A stretch of 64,000 bases of DNA from Certhia americana (Eukaryota; Chordata; Aves; Passeriformes; Certhiidae), in NCBI GenBank assembly GCA_018697195.1, contig CM031860.1, forward strand, positions 60,122,861 through 60,186,860, in the 5' to 3' direction. The notes under the pieces are model-generated. The model was not told the origin of the DNA and did no database searches. It saw only the letters and a list, made by a program, of their open reading frames with translations. Both the position numbers and the translations under genes were made by a program. The stretch's first letter is position 1; every line of letters starts with the position of its first letter. This document shows positions 1 through 13,915 of the stretch, one piece after another.

Positions 1-1482
1 AATTGTCCAAAGGTTTTACAAATGCATAAAATAAGTGAAAAAAGGGATCCTGAGGGATGTAGGGTATGCATAGAAAAGAAGCCAGTTGGATTTATTTAGC
101 TACTTCATGTTGGATCATTGAATAGAAACTTGATAGTAGCACAGGAACATAGTAACATCTTTTAACTTGTTTTTATTCCACCTATTTTAACTTCACAGAG
201 ATTCAGAAAGCAGACACTGTGACCCGCAAGTGTAGTTAGTTCTCAGCTTGTAATGCATATGTGAAGAAAGCATTTGTCTGCTTAGCCAAGGTTCACTTGC
301 ATTCATGGCATATGGAGTTGAACCATTCCTGGTTTCCCTTCTGGCCAAAAAAGCATTGGATCAAACTTATATCTGGTGCAAGTATGCTGATTTCAGTTAC
401 TTCAGCAGTGAATAAGACCCATAGCTTATTTTTAGGCCAGATAATGATCCCAGTAAAACAATACTGATGACTCAGTTTGGCTCACATTAATAGATTAAAT
501 GTGGGTAGATGCAAACAGATGGCATTGGTTGCTTTGTTGCTTCCTGGCCTCATTAAAACAGCAATTTTGCTAAAGCTTTTGTGGCTGTGATTAAAGTTGC
601 CAAAACTTTTAAATAGGCAGAGTTTCAAAGTGATAGCTGGGACAGTTTCCAAATGTATCTGGCATAGTACAGTACTCCACATTAGACTTGTAAAGCTGGA
701 TGTTTTTGAGAATAAAGGAGATCTTTAATTTACCCAATAGGCTCTTTTATAATTTCATATGTCATCTGCTGTATTTTTAAGAATGTTTTGTTTCCCTCCA
801 AAGAAAACAGTCAGTGGGATGTAGTGAAGGATTATTTAGTAAACAGTTGCTGGATGGCTGCAGTAGCACTGACACCTCTTCTCTGGGCTTTGTCAGAAAG
901 CGAACAGGGTGAAAACATTTGCACAAATGATAATTCACAATTGGTTGTGGACGAGAGGGAGAGAGGAGAGTTTGGAAGCTCAGGTGCTGCCTTCTCCACT
1001 GTGCAGCAAAAGCAGAGAGTGACAAATACCAGCTCTGACTCAAACTGCAATTTGCTTCTTTTGCAGTGGGAAGTGGTGCTATGGGCAGGAAGAGCAGCCC
1101 TGCTCTCGGTTGGATTCATGGATATTTGCAAAAGCTTTGGTGTCTATTGCCCAAGTGAAGGGTGGCTTTCAATACTGCTCTGGTGCTACAGAGAAATGCT
1201 TTATCCACAGAGCTCCAGTGCAACCCTGAGCAAACAATTCAACCTTTCTATACCTATTTTTTTTCACTGTCAAGGTGGGTTTATTTTTTTATGGGGAAGG
1301 CAAAGGATATAAAATTGTCTGAAGATTAATTGCTGAAGAATATTTCGAAGCCTACCTGCTAGTGCCTGTCAAAGGAATAGATGTAAGGGAAGAGAAGAGT
1401 AGAAGTGGTCTGACATTTCTGAGTTGAGGTCAGAGCTGGAAGATATTATATTAGCAGAAAATATTTTGTCTATCTGTAGTTT
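1..1482. other. Unique A/T-rich sequence, no gene recognised
   Basis: No exon, RNA gene or repeat family is recognised here. A 174-codon frame is open on the plus strand at 788-1312 and overlaps open frames on the minus strand. Its translation has no domain, no low-complexity bias and no resemblance to a family I know, and the flanking sequence gives no persuasive splice-site pair. Chance opening is the likeliest reading. Confidence 0.6.
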
Positions 1483-1842
1483 TCATAGAATTATACAGTT
1501 GTTAAAGTTGGAAAAGACATTGAAGATCATCAAATCCAATTGTCAGCCTAGTAGCACCACCATGTTCACCATTAAGCCATGTACTCAAATGCCATACTTG
1601 CATGCCTTTTTTTTACACTTCCAGGGATGGAGACTCCACCACTTTGCTGAGGAGACTGTTCCAATGCTCAACATCTCTGTGAAATTCTTTTCCTAATATC
1701 ACCTGCTGCCACCTGAGGCCATTTCCTCTGGTTCTGCCACTTGTTACCTGGGAGAAGAGAATGATCCCCACCTAGTGACAAATTCCTGTCAGGGAGACCA
1801 TAAAGTCTCCCCTGAACTGCCTTTTCTCCAGGCAAGTTAAAA
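1483..1842 (-). mobile_element. CR1 LINE, 5'-truncated 3' end
   Basis: Read on the minus strand, this is the 3' untranslated end of a CR1 non-LTR retrotransposon. The plus strand begins with the reverse complement of the terminal octamer (TTTCATAGAATTATACAG), followed by the 'gttggaaaagacattgaagatcatcaa' type block, here diverged. Further on come the block for 'ccagggatggagactccaccac' and the 'gtctcccctgaactgccttttctccaggc' block typical of avian CR1. Only about 360 bases remain, with no coding part. This is the usual result of incomplete reverse transcription. Many substitutions suggest an old copy. Confidence 0.88.
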
Positions 1843-4800
1843 ATAAAGGGATTATTTTTTGCCTGCAATTAATATCTTAAGGCTGGGATATAATGGTGGG
1901 AGATACTGAGTGAAAACTCAGATGAATCTGAAGAGTGGAAAACATATGACATTTGGAAAAATTAACCCAATATTTTATAGGTCTCAAATACATAGCAATC
2001 GTTTTCACTCCCCACGTTCCAAGAATATTACAAACAGGCCACATAGAAAACCCTGAAATTTACATAGAATGTCTGGCTTTAGGAAGGAGATCATATTTGT
2101 ACATATGCTGGTCTATTGTAGTTAATGATATGGGAGAAACATAGTTTTAATGGGTTTGCATATTATTTCTTATGGGAGTAGAACATCATAAATTTGATAA
2201 CCAGATCCTACTAATTTGCCAAAATATGTAAGAAATACATTGGCATAATTGTGTTTTTACTGCATTCACTTGTGTGGAGTAGTTTAATTTATATTCATGG
2301 GAAATTTCCATTCAAAGGCAAATAATGAAACAGTATTTGCTTCTGTGTATACTTGTACAAGATCTTACACTAACATACAAAATTCTACTACAAAATACTG
2401 GAATCTCCAGAAAAAAAAAAAAAAAAAAAAAAAAGACTATTTTACAATTACTGCTTGTAACTTACAACTTTCGCAAATCTCTGACAGAATAGTTTTGAAC
2501 ATTTTGAACAACTGCAAATTAACAGAAAAATATTATCCCAGTAATAAAAGTAGAAATCAACTAATCATCTAATAAGAATCTTTTCCATTGATTTATTAAC
2601 TCCAGTCCTGAAGATATGAAGATCAGTCTATGAAATATAATTCTGTACCATTACACTGCTTGACCCATCTTCTAAGCCAGAAGTCAAGAGCAGCTCAGCA
2701 TGAAGGAGATTCTGAGCATTCTGTGAAACTTTCCTATAATTTAAAATCAGAGACTGTTTCTAACTATAATATGAAAGGGATGAGTAGTGTTGGTGAAAGG
2801 TTGTTTGCTACTGAAATGACACATTCCCACCACACTGTGTTCTTGTAACAAATACAAAATCCTTCATGAGTGACAAAACCATCTCCAGTTTTAAAGTAAA
2901 AGCAAGAATCCTATTCAAAGTAGTATAATGAAATGTCAGTTGCAGATATTCTCAAGAGATTATTATTTTAGCTCTTTTCAGGAGGATCTGGAAGGAGAAG
3001 GGGATGAAGGAAGGAACTCAACCAAACTGTGTGAATCTTGTTATTTCCATGCATAACATTTCTTGTTTCCACGTTATTACTCATGCAATGAGTGATTTTT
3101 CCACCTGACTCCTTCCTGATTTTGTAAAGGAAGTTGAAAATTATTTGACTTGGACATGCAGTTTAAGACAAAACTCTGATGTCTACAGGAAAGACCTCTT
3201 GCTCCCCTCAGGAGAGATATTATTTCCTTACTCCCTCAAAGCAATTTAACTGGCTTACTGGATGTGAGCTGCACAAAGCAGTGCCATGCAGGGTGTTTTC
3301 CCCAAGAGAGGGAAACAATTTAATGGCAGAGTGTATAATCCCTCTCACTACTCAGGAATTCCCAACTCTTTTTCCATGACTGATTTTCACGACCAGCCAG
3401 AGTGGCTTCCCATTTTCTTCACATGAGGGATTTACACTGTTTTCCCCTGAGGAGGAAAAGGAGGAACTCAGCTAGGTTCAGGTGCTTCAGTGAACTCCGG
3501 TGTAGGTGCAACCAGCTGGTTCCAGGTTCCAAAGAGGTGGAAGAGTTGGGTTTGTCCCTCAAAAGCCAAAAGCTGCCTCCAGCAGCAGTGCAGCTCTGAG
3601 TGATGTGACTCCAGTTATCTGGCATGGCAGGGGCTGTGTGAAGCCCTGGCCTTGGGTCCTGGGCTTGGTCTTGCCATGAGAAGGTGACAGATTGCAGGGT
3701 GGAGATGATCTGCTCATCTTTTCATTGAGCCTGCTTGAAGGTTATACACTGAATAAAAGCCACAAAGAACAATCTGTAGGGTTGTAAGAGATCATAGATG
3801 ACATAAGAATTCCTTACTTTTTGTCTCCAAAATCTGTGGAAGTTTTTGGGAGCTGACCTGTCATCTCTGAGGGCTACATGGAAAGAAGGACCAGGAACAC
3901 AGTAGTGCTTCTCAAAGATCACTGGAGGAACAGTAAGCCCTGCCACAAAATTTGAACACCTGAAAGACTCCTTTGAATATTAAGGCTGAAATCCTTGCTA
4001 CCTTCTTTGTAGTATGTACATGTACACAAAAATATGAATGTCTGTTTCCAGAATTCTGAATGCCAGTTTGAACAACTGTTAAGCCTATCCCTTGTGAAAG
4101 TAAGAATTGAGAATTAGTAGAAAGAAGGATTTATTTCTGCCAATAACTGAAAATAAAAAATAGATCAGAAAGGAGACAAAGAGAAGCTGAAAGACAATTT
4201 TCAGTGCTCCTTCAGGCCTTAAGAGTCCCTCAGTTAAGGAAGGCTGTGATTTAGGCTTTAACAGCAAATGTCCCTTGATCTTAGTCGTGTTTTGTTAAGC
4301 TGCTATTTTAGATGTATAGTATTCCAGGAAAAAGAGTGATCCCATAACCAGACTTTCTTACATCCTCATTCCTAGAAAATACAATGGTTCATTTGACACA
4401 TGGTTGTACTTACCAGCTGCTCTTTTACACTGGTTTTATTGACTGTATTTTGAAATGATTGACTTCAGAATAAGCCTCTGTGTTCTTCCTCCTTGCAAAC
4501 AGAGAAGTTAAAGCCTGTGCAAGTAGATTCAATATTTAAACTCTTTCTTATCTGATTTTGTCCCTCAAAAGCCATATGTCAGCTAATGTTCAATAGGTGA
4601 TATTGGTTTATCTCAGTAATGGGCTGCCCGGAGTGCAATGGCCTTTCAGAGCTGTTAAAAGACAGTCACATAAGGGATGGGCCATGTCTCCTCCTTCCTT
4701 TGACCAGGCTAACCCATGGCTTGCCAAACAAACACAAACAAGGCATTGTAGTCTGCCTGAAATAAAAACATTTGTTAATGGGGAAATAGAGCCCTCAGTG

Positions 4801-7705
4801 GAAAAATGAGACTCAGAAACAGCAGTCAACTTTATAAAAGCTTTAATCCATCACTCTTGTGGTGTGACAGGGTGCCAGGTCAAAGAGACAGGTGGGATAT
4901 TTGTTGTTTGGAAATGCCATCCCTCCAGTGACTTGCTGTTTTCTGCTGAACAAAACCCAACTTTACTCCGTCCCCAAAACCCCCCCATTTTGTAAGTATA
5001 CCAGTCAGAAACTTGCTTAATTTTTGATACTGTTTTGCCTTTGAATAGTGGAGAGTAAAGAAAATCCCATCTTGGAGAGTTACAGCAGTGCAATTTCTCC
5101 TCACTTCATCTTGAATGATGGAGAGGCAAGCAGTGACCAACTCAAGAAAGCCACAGCTGGTCTAAATTAGTTCCCACCACTGGTACAGCAAGGGACAGAC
5201 ACAGTGGACTAGCCCAGTTGCTCTGTGCTGCTGTTCCAGTGATCCTAAACCTTATATTTTTAAGCTAGCAGAGGTGTTTTGCATCACTGCCACATTATAA
5301 AGACACTAGTGTGCACCACTGAATAGGAAATCCACCTCCTGAACACCTAGACACTTAGTTTATTCAGAGAAATCCCTGCCTTGAGCAGTATTTCTCTTTA
5401 TGAGTTTTTTTTTGACTTTCACAGGAAGTGAAACAGTTTTTCCAGATTCTCTTCCATTTACGTCTATGCAGGGGAGAGGGCATCCAAAGCAACCTTGCAA
5501 TAACGTGCATACTAATCCCTTGTTCTTAAAAAGGGCCTTATACATGCTGGGAGAAATCTAAAGAGCTAGAAATGGACGTAATTCCCCTCTAAATTGCCAG
5601 AACAGTGCAAAGGGCCTCCTGAGTGGAAATAAAATTCGGGGCATAGCTGACAAAGTTGTGTTTCAAGATGATCCTTCCCAGAAGCCCTTGTTCCTCTGAA
5701 AGCACCAGAAGAGGAGAGCTTGGACGAGAATCAAGAGGGCAAAGAATGGAGAAAAAAAGAAACATTTTATAGATCAATATCCCTGTCAAAGGAGAATATT
5801 TTCTCCTGTTTTGTCTGGCACACACAGTTTTGGAGGGGATATTTTTAGAATACTCTACATGAATTTTTGATTACCTTAAGAGATTTATTTTCTGCCAAAA
5901 CAAAGGCATCATATTTCTCTAACCAGAATGTGGCACTTACTCTGAGGACAGCCAAATCTTGCACATAATCATTGAGGTCATATGCAAATAAAAGGCACCA
6001 TACTTCGTGCAAATTCCCATTTTAACTATTCTTACAATATTTCTCATTTATAATAGTGTAACTATTTTATGAGAAGCTCTCTGGGACCAGTCTATTAAAC
6101 CGTAACCAGCCTGTTTTCCTTCAGCTCCTGCTGAGGAACTGCCTTCAAGGAATATTTTGAGAAGAAAAATAAAGAAAAAGAAATTAAAATGCTTTTTAGC
6201 AGCTTAGTTTGAACTCATCATTTAAGTGCAGTAATGTCTGTATTATCTTGCTCATCTGCTGCTGCCATGGTCCAGCAGTGCTGGTGTCAGTGGGGTCAGA
6301 AACATGGGAGGAGGTCCCTGTGCTTGTTCTTTTTGTCCTTCAAGAGACCAAACACTACCATGTGCTGCAAAAAATGGGTTGCACAGCCCTGCTAATCCCT
6401 CAGAACAGCCACTGCACTTCTCTACTCACTGTTTCAGCACTCCCCATTCCCTCCTTCCTCTTCTCTCTCCTGCCTCAGCCTTCATCAGAATTTCCCTTTT
6501 TGGTCTTTTCTCTGCAGAAAATGTTTGCCTGGCGTGATGAAAGGCTCATGGGAAGTGCATTGTCCTGTGTGCTCCTGCCTGAGGAGGACAAGGCAGGGGC
6601 TGCTGCACTATAGCAATATTTCTCATATGTAAGTGCTGTAATCAGGGTACGCCATGTAACACTTACAGAACATTCCAAATCCACTGCTGGTCTTAACAAG
6701 GAATTAATATCAGGTCTGAGGACATTCAGGTGATTGTCCCTGCTGACTTCTTCCTGCAGCTATACATTACAAAGCTGCCTATTGTACTTCTGAGCCATCT
6801 TGTTCTGGCTCAGAACATGCAAAAGAAAGTACTGCAGTGGGGAAAATAGACCCATCTTTTTTGTGTCATTTCAAGCAAATGAATGCTTGTTTTAAACCTG
6901 TACTCAAGATATCTCTTCTTTTTTTTTCACTGTGCATAAAAGGGTTAGCTGAGAGCAGTGGGAAGATTTTGAACACTTGGCCTTGTAGTATGATTTTCTG
7001 TCCCTTCTTTTCTGTGCAAAATCTTATAAATTTTTTTAGCCACCTGCCATCTCTGCTTCGTCTTTCAGATGCTATTTCCACAATCCCCACTTTGGAATTA
7101 TCTTCCCATCAGTAGCCTTCTGCTGCCTTGGGTCTTGCAAAATTACAGACTCTTGTTTAAGACACACTTTTTCCCCAGAGTGGTACCTGGTTCTTTTTCC
7201 TTATCTAAATGACAGAACTCAGCAAATTTTTTTTTTTCTTGTCAGCCTGCACAGGGTGCCAGCTCTTCCAGTCATCATTTGCCTCCTATTTCAATGGAAC
7301 TGACAACAAAGAAGTTCTGGCTATTCCACTGCAATTGATAAAAATCTTTATTTCATGGGTAACAGTAAGAAAGCTGCCAGGTGAAGTCAAACACTTCCAG
7401 GAGAGTGAAAAGAAACCCTCTCTGAATGGCTGGAATGACAGATCCACTTTCTTCATGAGATAGATAAAACATACTGTGCCAGAGCCATCTGGAAACTGCT
7501 CAAAATCACCAGCCCTGGTGCAAGACCTTCCTCCCATCCCTCCTCACACACACAGTGGTCATGGAGTGTGGCAGGAATTGTTTTGTATAAATGTTGTGGT
7601 AATCACTTCTGTCATGCTCTGTGAGCAATTTGTGGTTTGTTTTCCTGACATGATCTGAAAGCAAAGACAGCTGACCCCTCTCCTTGGAACACACCCTCTA
7701 TCCCT
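1843..7705. other. Unique sequence, no gene recognised
   Basis: About 5.9 kb without a recognised gene or dispersed repeat, apart from the poly-A run listed separately. Open frames are short (under 135 codons) and scattered on both strands. The longest, 6209-6613 plus, translates to a cysteine- and serine-rich sequence with no known domain. Confidence 0.55.
2411..2434. repeat. Poly-A homopolymer, 24 bases
   Basis: An uninterrupted run of 24 adenines on the plus strand. No retrotransposon or processed gene copy is recognised immediately 5' of it, so it cannot be assigned as a retroposon tail. Confidence 0.95.
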
Positions 7706-7882
7706 GATCATAGAACAGAACAGAATGGAATGCAATGGAATGGATTATTTCTCTTGGAAGGGACCTACAATGGCCATCTAGTACAAATTCCTGACCTATT
7801 CAGGGCTGACCAAAAGTTTAAGCATATTATTAAGAGCATTGTCCAAATCCCTCCTAAACGCTGACAATTTTGGGGCATGCAC
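7706..7882 (-). mobile_element. CR1 LINE, 3' end fragment
   Basis: This is a minus-strand CR1 3' end. The plus strand starts with repeated, diverged copies of the terminal octamer complement (atcatagaacagaacagaatgg). It then has 'ttggaagggacctacaatgg' and the block 'cagggctgaccaaaagtt', then 'gagcattgtccaaatccctcctaaacgctgac'. These blocks match one avian CR1 subfamily. About 175 bases survive and no coding sequence is present. Confidence 0.88.
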
Positions 7883-8766
7883 TGTCATTTTCTGTCTCAC
7901 CCTCTTTCTGTTTTTCTTTCTTCCCAGACAGAGACAGTGTGGCATCTGAGAGGATCTTTATTACCTTCCCCTAAGTGCAGCTGTTTTGCCAAAGGGACAA
8001 GGAATGAAGGGACAAAGGTTTTCCTTGTGTGCAGCAGCAGACAGCCACATCCTACCAATGTGAGATTACAGACCCCTTCCACAATGGTAATAAACCCTCA
8101 AAGTCAACTGGATGAAGAGAGCACCTGAACATGATAGTGGCACATGGTGCTATCTCACAGCCCTGGAGCCTCGTGACACACATGTCCAGTGTGTTTCCAG
8201 TCATCAGATCCCATACTTATGTCACTCACTTACTTTGTAAATGATAATGAAGGAAAAGGACCCCTTCCCTGTGCAAGGCTCTCTTTCACTCCCTCTCCAC
8301 ATTTGCATGCAGACACTGCCTGATTTCAGCTTGTAATAGATACCAAATTGTCTAAATGGATCTTCACTACAAAGCCACTCTCTAACTTCTGTTTCTCAAG
8401 CATCTCTTTCCTTTACTGACTGCCATCAGAACTGCTCTTTACCTTAAAGGAAAGAAATAAGCAGTGATTTTACAGAAGGTAGACAAGCACTGGAGCAGAA
8501 GCAGAACATTTTTTGCTCATCCAAGGAGCACAAACTGTTTATGTTTGAACCAGTTAAATTTAATTGCCTGAATTTTCTTCCTTGTGGAAGTTTGGAAGTT
8601 TTTCTTCTAGGTCAATATTCATTCTCTGAGTTGTTCCTTATCCAGTTTCAGATGGGTTTTAGAAGTTTTCTTTGATTGGATATTGCAGGCCCCATACTCT
8701 GTGTAGTAATCTTTCTAGGTGCTTTGGGGAGTTTTGAAGTGGTTAAATGTGTGGAGATATATATAA

Positions 8767-8783
8767 TTTTTTTTTTTTTTTTT
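8767..8783. repeat. Poly-T homopolymer, 17 bases
   Basis: Seventeen consecutive thymines on the plus strand, preceded by a short AT alternation. No attached retroposon body is recognised. Confidence 0.93.
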
Positions 8784-9377
8784 ATTTTACTTTGGCCCAA
8801 AAAATAGCATCCAAAATACAAATGTTTCATTTTTTAAAAGATTGATTCTTTACTCAGGGAAGTATCTCTCATTTTCTAAGGATGAAGAAGCTATTTGTCC
8901 CAGTTACATTTAATTTCTGGTTTTGGAACTGTTTTCTTTTAGAATTAGTGTGGCTGATGTGTGTGCTATTTGCAATTCATTTATTATCCTATGAAAGCCA
9001 TTCCTCCAGTTTATTATTATTGTTTCCCTCCTTATTGCTCACAGACACCCCTTTGTAGAGCACATATAATAGGTTTTGGCAAAACTCCTACATTTTTCTT
9101 TTTTTAAGTTAATTCTGTTATTTAGTCTTTTTCAAAGACACTCCCAAATTTACTGCCATTTTGGCTGGATGAGGTGATGTTGATTAGCAGTGATTGGTGT
9201 AATGTTCCTGCTCTTCCGTTTCTGCATATTTGGTGTGTGACATGACCTCTCCATCCTTTGCCTTGCAAAAGGTCTCTTGTTCCCCAGGCTTGTTCCTTGG
9301 GGTAGGAAAATGGAATATTCTTTCCCATGAGCTCTTCAGCAGATGCCATTTCACAGAAGTTCTCATTTGAGGCAGTC

Positions 9378-9393
9378 TTTTTTTTTTTTTTTT
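9378..9393. repeat. Poly-T homopolymer, 16 bases
   Basis: Sixteen consecutive thymines on the plus strand. It lies inside otherwise unique sequence. Confidence 0.93.
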
Positions 9394-10092
9394 CTGATAT
9401 ATTTGTGCTGTTACGTCCAGGTTTAGGTAGTGATGTGGTTCCTGAGATGGTGAGGAGCTCTTACTTTCTGCTTTCATAAAACCAGACTGGGAGCTCTGAG
9501 GTGGATGTGGTGCTGACCTACTGATACCTGCCTGTCTTCATGCCTTCTGCACAGTTAAAGCACTTTGGGAGTGTGAAATGTGGTAAAACCTCCTCCTAAA
9601 GCAAAGGTTCAAGAATCCATTTACAAGGAAACTACTGGAAAGACTTAGAAAAATCATCTTTTGAATGTTTAGTATTTCCCAAAAGGTCTAAGTAAATTTT
9701 TTCCGTGGAATAATTTATTTAAAAAATGCAATTTAGCTGGCCAAAAATAGCTTTGATACTTCAGCTAAATTCATCAAAGAATTGCAATTGGTTAATTTAA
9801 TATTTGGGGAATTATTTTCAACATGCAAGCATTCTGATAAAGCAATTAATTTCATCCCAAATATAAAGCCTAGGTGCTTAGGTGAAACTTAACTCAAACC
9901 TGCCTATTATTCCCTTCTGACTCTCTAGGAAACTGAAGTGAGTAGCTCAGGTGTAGATATTGACTGTGTAGATGTCTGTGGTTACAGGGATAAATCCCTG
10001 CTGAGTCAGTCAATGGGAAAATAGGTCCCTTTTGTTTAGCAGCACATAACAAGATCCCGGGAGCTTACACATTTTGTTGAACAAAGTCACAG

Positions 10093-10200
10093 GATGAGAC
10101 AGATTGGGACAGATGAGGTTAAAAAAGTTATTCAAGGTCATTTATCAGCTTAATGGGAGGGCTGAGAATGGAGCAAGGTCAGTGACTCATTCTCCAAGCC
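10093..10200 (+). mobile_element. MIR-like SINE remnant
   Basis: The stretch follows the order of the core and 3' half of MIR-type SINEs. It has a 'gatgag..' block, then 'agatgaggttaaaaaagttattcaaggtca', then a 'grgctgagaatggagc' block, then 'ggtcagtgactcattctccaagcc'. The corresponding family blocks are the 'gaggttaagtgacttgcccaaggtcac' segment and the '..gggattcgaaccc..ctgactcc' segment. Divergence is high, as expected for a SINE family active early in amniote history. The call is by eye, and a related L2/CR1-mobilised SINE is possible. Confidence 0.55.
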
Positions 10201-13200
10201 AAATTGCATCCCCTAATTATTTAGAAGTTTCTTGGCATTGGGTATGACTGAGAGAGGGGAAAGGCAGCCCCACTGCAAGGGGCTGAACACAGAGGAGACA
10301 GGGTGCATGACAGCATCAAAGGGGTGAATGACTTCATGGTGTTCTTTTTGGCCCATTATTTCTCTTTGTGGGCATTTTGAAAGGAATGATTTGTTCAAGG
10401 GGTATTGAACGAGGCAGGGATGTAAACAGAGGAACTGGCAGGATGCTTTAGACACAGAAGAAACAGGGGAGAGAGACATAAGAAGGCAAAGACAGCAGGA
10501 ATCTGGTCCATGAAGAAAGGAGTGGAAGGAGAGGATGATAATGAATTTGGAAGGGAAAAGTAGCAGTCCAAATACATACAGCAAAGACAGGGAAATAATT
10601 TTAAAAGGCCATTTAGTAATTGAGTAGTTTCTGTGTTAAAAGGAGTTAAGATCCTGGAGATTAGAGAAAACTACAACTGTAAATAGTTCTTTGGAGTGTC
10701 CTTCAAAGGTGCAGCCCTTGCAATTCCTGCAGGATCAGAGCCAACCTTCCACCTGTACATGGGCATGGTGCCTTTCACAAGACTGTTCTTTGGACTGTGG
10801 TTTCAGCTTCAGACTGACTGGTACCTCTGTATGGCCTATGTCTGGCCTTCCTTGATGTTTACATTGAGTACTTCATATTTTTAAGTCTTATTCAAGAATA
10901 TTATCTGCAGGATGATTGGAAAGAAAATGCAAATGAGGGTTCTGCACATTCCTGCTATGAGGAACACAATGAGGAAAGAAGAGGAGAGAGTGGGAGCCCA
11001 TGACTTGATTTTGAAACTGAAATGGAGGAATCAAAAATCATCTACAATAGAATTTATGGGAGAATTCAGGATTTATACCCAGAAGCCACAATTACACACA
11101 GAGAAAATGATTATTTTCTTCTCCCTCTCCAGAAGGCTGGCACTTGGCTTTGTTGTGTGATTTCCTGGCACCTTCACACCCAGAAAGAGGGTTGGCCCAG
11201 GTTTAGCACTAGTGAAGCTTTCTATAGAGCAGCAAGTAACTTAAATATGAACTCAGAATAAAAATTGGTCAAGAGTATATTAAGGCGTAAAACAGGAAGA
11301 GAAGGAAAGGCCATTTATATCACTGAAATGTTTTTTTTCAAATGATTTTATAGGCATCAAAATATTTTATCAACTGCTTCCTGTTGCTACTTGAGTAGTG
11401 GAAACATTCTCTGTGCCTGCCATTCTCTTTTGTTGGTTGTACTCACAATTACAGGGACTGGACCCACAGTGGGAAAAAAAAGCCTTCCTATCTAATTTCC
11501 AAAAATATGCATTATCTACCTACATGGAAATAATGACTCAGTTTTAAGAAAAAAAAGAGAACATTTTCTTACCTGCAAGGGGATGAAAGACAGGTAAGAG
11601 GCAGCTTGTCCTTTCTGCTCTGGGCTTGGGTGAGCAGACAGGCAGAGGAACAGCTCTAACAGCACAGGGCAGCACCTGGGCAGCCTCTCTCTCCTTCACC
11701 TCAAGCTTTGGCTTTTTTCACCAGTTGAACAGCTTCTCCCCATGATCAGTCCTGAGCCAGGCATCCAAAACATGTTCACTGTTGTACTCAGTTCTTGTCC
11801 CTGAGGAGGTGCAACTTGAGCAGGAAGGAGAGGGGGTCAGGATTTAGATTAAACACTGTGGGGATTAGATGGTAGCAAGTGAAAAAGCTCTGCAAGGCTG
11901 CAATATTAACAGCAAGGGGTTGGCTGCCTGTGAATATTGTCATCCCAGTGCTGGTACCTTGCTTGGATTTTGGTTTTCACCCCAGTCTGCACAAGATGGA
12001 AAGTTAGATGAGAAATGGAGAAAGCAGTGTTACCCAAAGTCTTGGCTAAGGCATGAACAACCCCAAACTTTGAATCAAGTCTGAGCCATGAGTCCTGTCT
12101 TAATCCGAGACATTTGAGAAAATAAAATGAAGTATTTGGCGACAAAGTTGGAAGGTATTTCACAGAAGTGTTTAAACTTACAACTCTTCGATTCCTCTAA
12201 GGCAGGATCAGTTGTTCTCATGGACACTTAAATCATTCCTGCCTCAGCTGTTTATGAGACCCTCCTGTGGTGGAGGTTTCACAGATTCTTGTACAAGATT
12301 TCCTAGCACAAAATTAATCACATCAGAAGTCTCCCAGGGTAGCCAACCTGAAGTTCTCTTAGTGGCGTTGAAACCAGTTACTCCTTGTCCTATCATCAGT
12401 GCACAGGAAGAGCTGTTTGTCTTTCTCTCATCTGCAGCTGCTTTGTAAGTTTCTACTGCTCCATTTCAGTCGTCTTATGTGAAGACTAAATAAACCATAT
12501 TTCTGGACATCTTGTTTTCTACAGCTCTGACTGTGCTTTGTGTCCTTCTCTGAACACCCACAACTGGTCCAGTTGATAAAGCTGATTTAGGAAAGAGGAG
12601 AAAGCAAATAAAACCTTGGTATTCTCTTAGGACCAAATGAATAAATAGACAGTAAATTAAAGAAGTCAATACCAGGCTCCCTCCCTCACTGTCCACCTTT
12701 TCTCCTGCCCAGACATGCTGTGTACATCCATGAAGCTCCTTCTCCTTTTACTCCAGCATCTGTGGGGTTTGTCAGCCCTTTTGTGGCAATTACTTTAATT
12801 CTCTCAAATCAAAGCGCATGCCAGAGAAATGGCTTGTTTTACAAAACCAAGGCCTATTGAAAGATTTTTAAGGAAAACAGTTGTTTCATTCTCTAAAGAT
12901 ACACATCTTCTCCTGAGTCAAGGAGAGAAGATAAAGGGGGAAAGTTTGACATTTGACTTCACTCTGGAATGCAGGTAAAGGCTTGAAATATAAACTCTGA
13001 GATGAACAGGTTTGATTAAGATATCATTTTTAACTACTGTCCTTTTCCTTATTTATTTGTAACTTTGAAAGAAAGACAAATAGCCTTATCTTTTTCATTA
13101 GACAAAAAAAGGAAAAAAATGCAAGCTGGTAGCTTTCACTAAGAAAGTTTGAGTGACTTTGATGGCTACCATGAAAGCACCATGGTGTGTTTGATCTTTT

Positions 13201-13845
13201 GTTGACTAACTGCAGGTTTGGGGATGTTACAATGCATGTTTACATAATGTAGGCTAGCTGCAAAGCCTCACCTCGCCTGAAAAGACACAGCTGGTTTTAA
13301 AAGCAAGCTAGACCAGCATGCAAAGAAAAAGAAGTTACACAACATGTTATGAAATTTCAAAGGTAATGCATGAGCTGTACAGTCAGCATAAAAAAAAAGA
13401 CAAAAAGATCCTATGCTACAGAAAGGAGTGCAAATAGACTGGGATTTTGTAGTTCAAAACCAACTTAGTGTTCAGGGTAGAGTCAAAAACTATTCCCTTT
13501 GAGGGTTACTTGTTAAAGCTAATTCAAATGTCATCACCAAAGCCCTACACTAATCCTCCTCAGGAAAATTTGCTTTTACTGTTCCTTTCTTATTGCACTG
13601 TCCCAGATCCAGGCTGCTCCCAGCAGCCACATTTTCTAATGATGCTGATGCTGAGAGTGAAACCATTTGTGTCACATGGTGTAACCAGCTCATGTCCAGT
13701 ATCTGCCCCCTGGATCATTCAATTCCAGTGTCTGTCCACCCTGTGCCACTGCTGTGCTCAGCTATGAACAGCAATGCAGTAACACATGAATTTCCAGCAG
13801 ATGACCATTAGGTGCTTTCGCTGCTTCAGGGAAGTTAGACTCCTG
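10201..13845. other. Unique sequence, no gene recognised
   Basis: No gene recognised. The segment 10390-10570 is purine-rich on the plus strand, which leaves the complementary strand open for 123 codons (10213-10584 minus). The resulting peptide is a Phe/Leu/Ser-rich consequence of that composition and shows no domain. Confidence 0.55.
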
Positions 13846-13915
13846 GTCTAACTGAGGCACAGAGACCTGTAGGGAGCTAAGATCTGGATCACAGGAACCA
13901 GAAACAAAACTGAAG
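13846..13915 (+). mobile_element. Possible MIR-like SINE remnant
   Basis: It contains 'taactgaggcacagagacctg', close to the MIR core block 'gaaactgaggcacagagagg'. About 30 bases later comes 'gatcacaggaaccagaa', which could be the '..ggtcacacag..' block. The match is short and gapped, so it may be coincidental. Confidence 0.33.

Larger units (their letters stand above)
7883..10092. other. Unique sequence, no gene recognised
   Basis: No gene or repeat family is recognised. The stretch contains T runs at 8767-8783 and 9378-9393 (listed separately). Short open frames on both strands show no recognisable domain. Confidence 0.55.

Noticed and set aside
788..1312. 174-codon plus-strand open frame
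   Set aside because: No domain, no splice context and overlapping minus-strand frames equally open. It is compatible with chance.
2000..2080. Possible old CR1 fragment (aaacaggccacatagaa)
   Set aside because: Only about 20-25 bases resemble the complement of an old CR1 tail, with no collinear second block.
10213..10584. 123-codon minus-strand open frame
   Set aside because: Open because the plus strand is purine-rich. The peptide is low in information.
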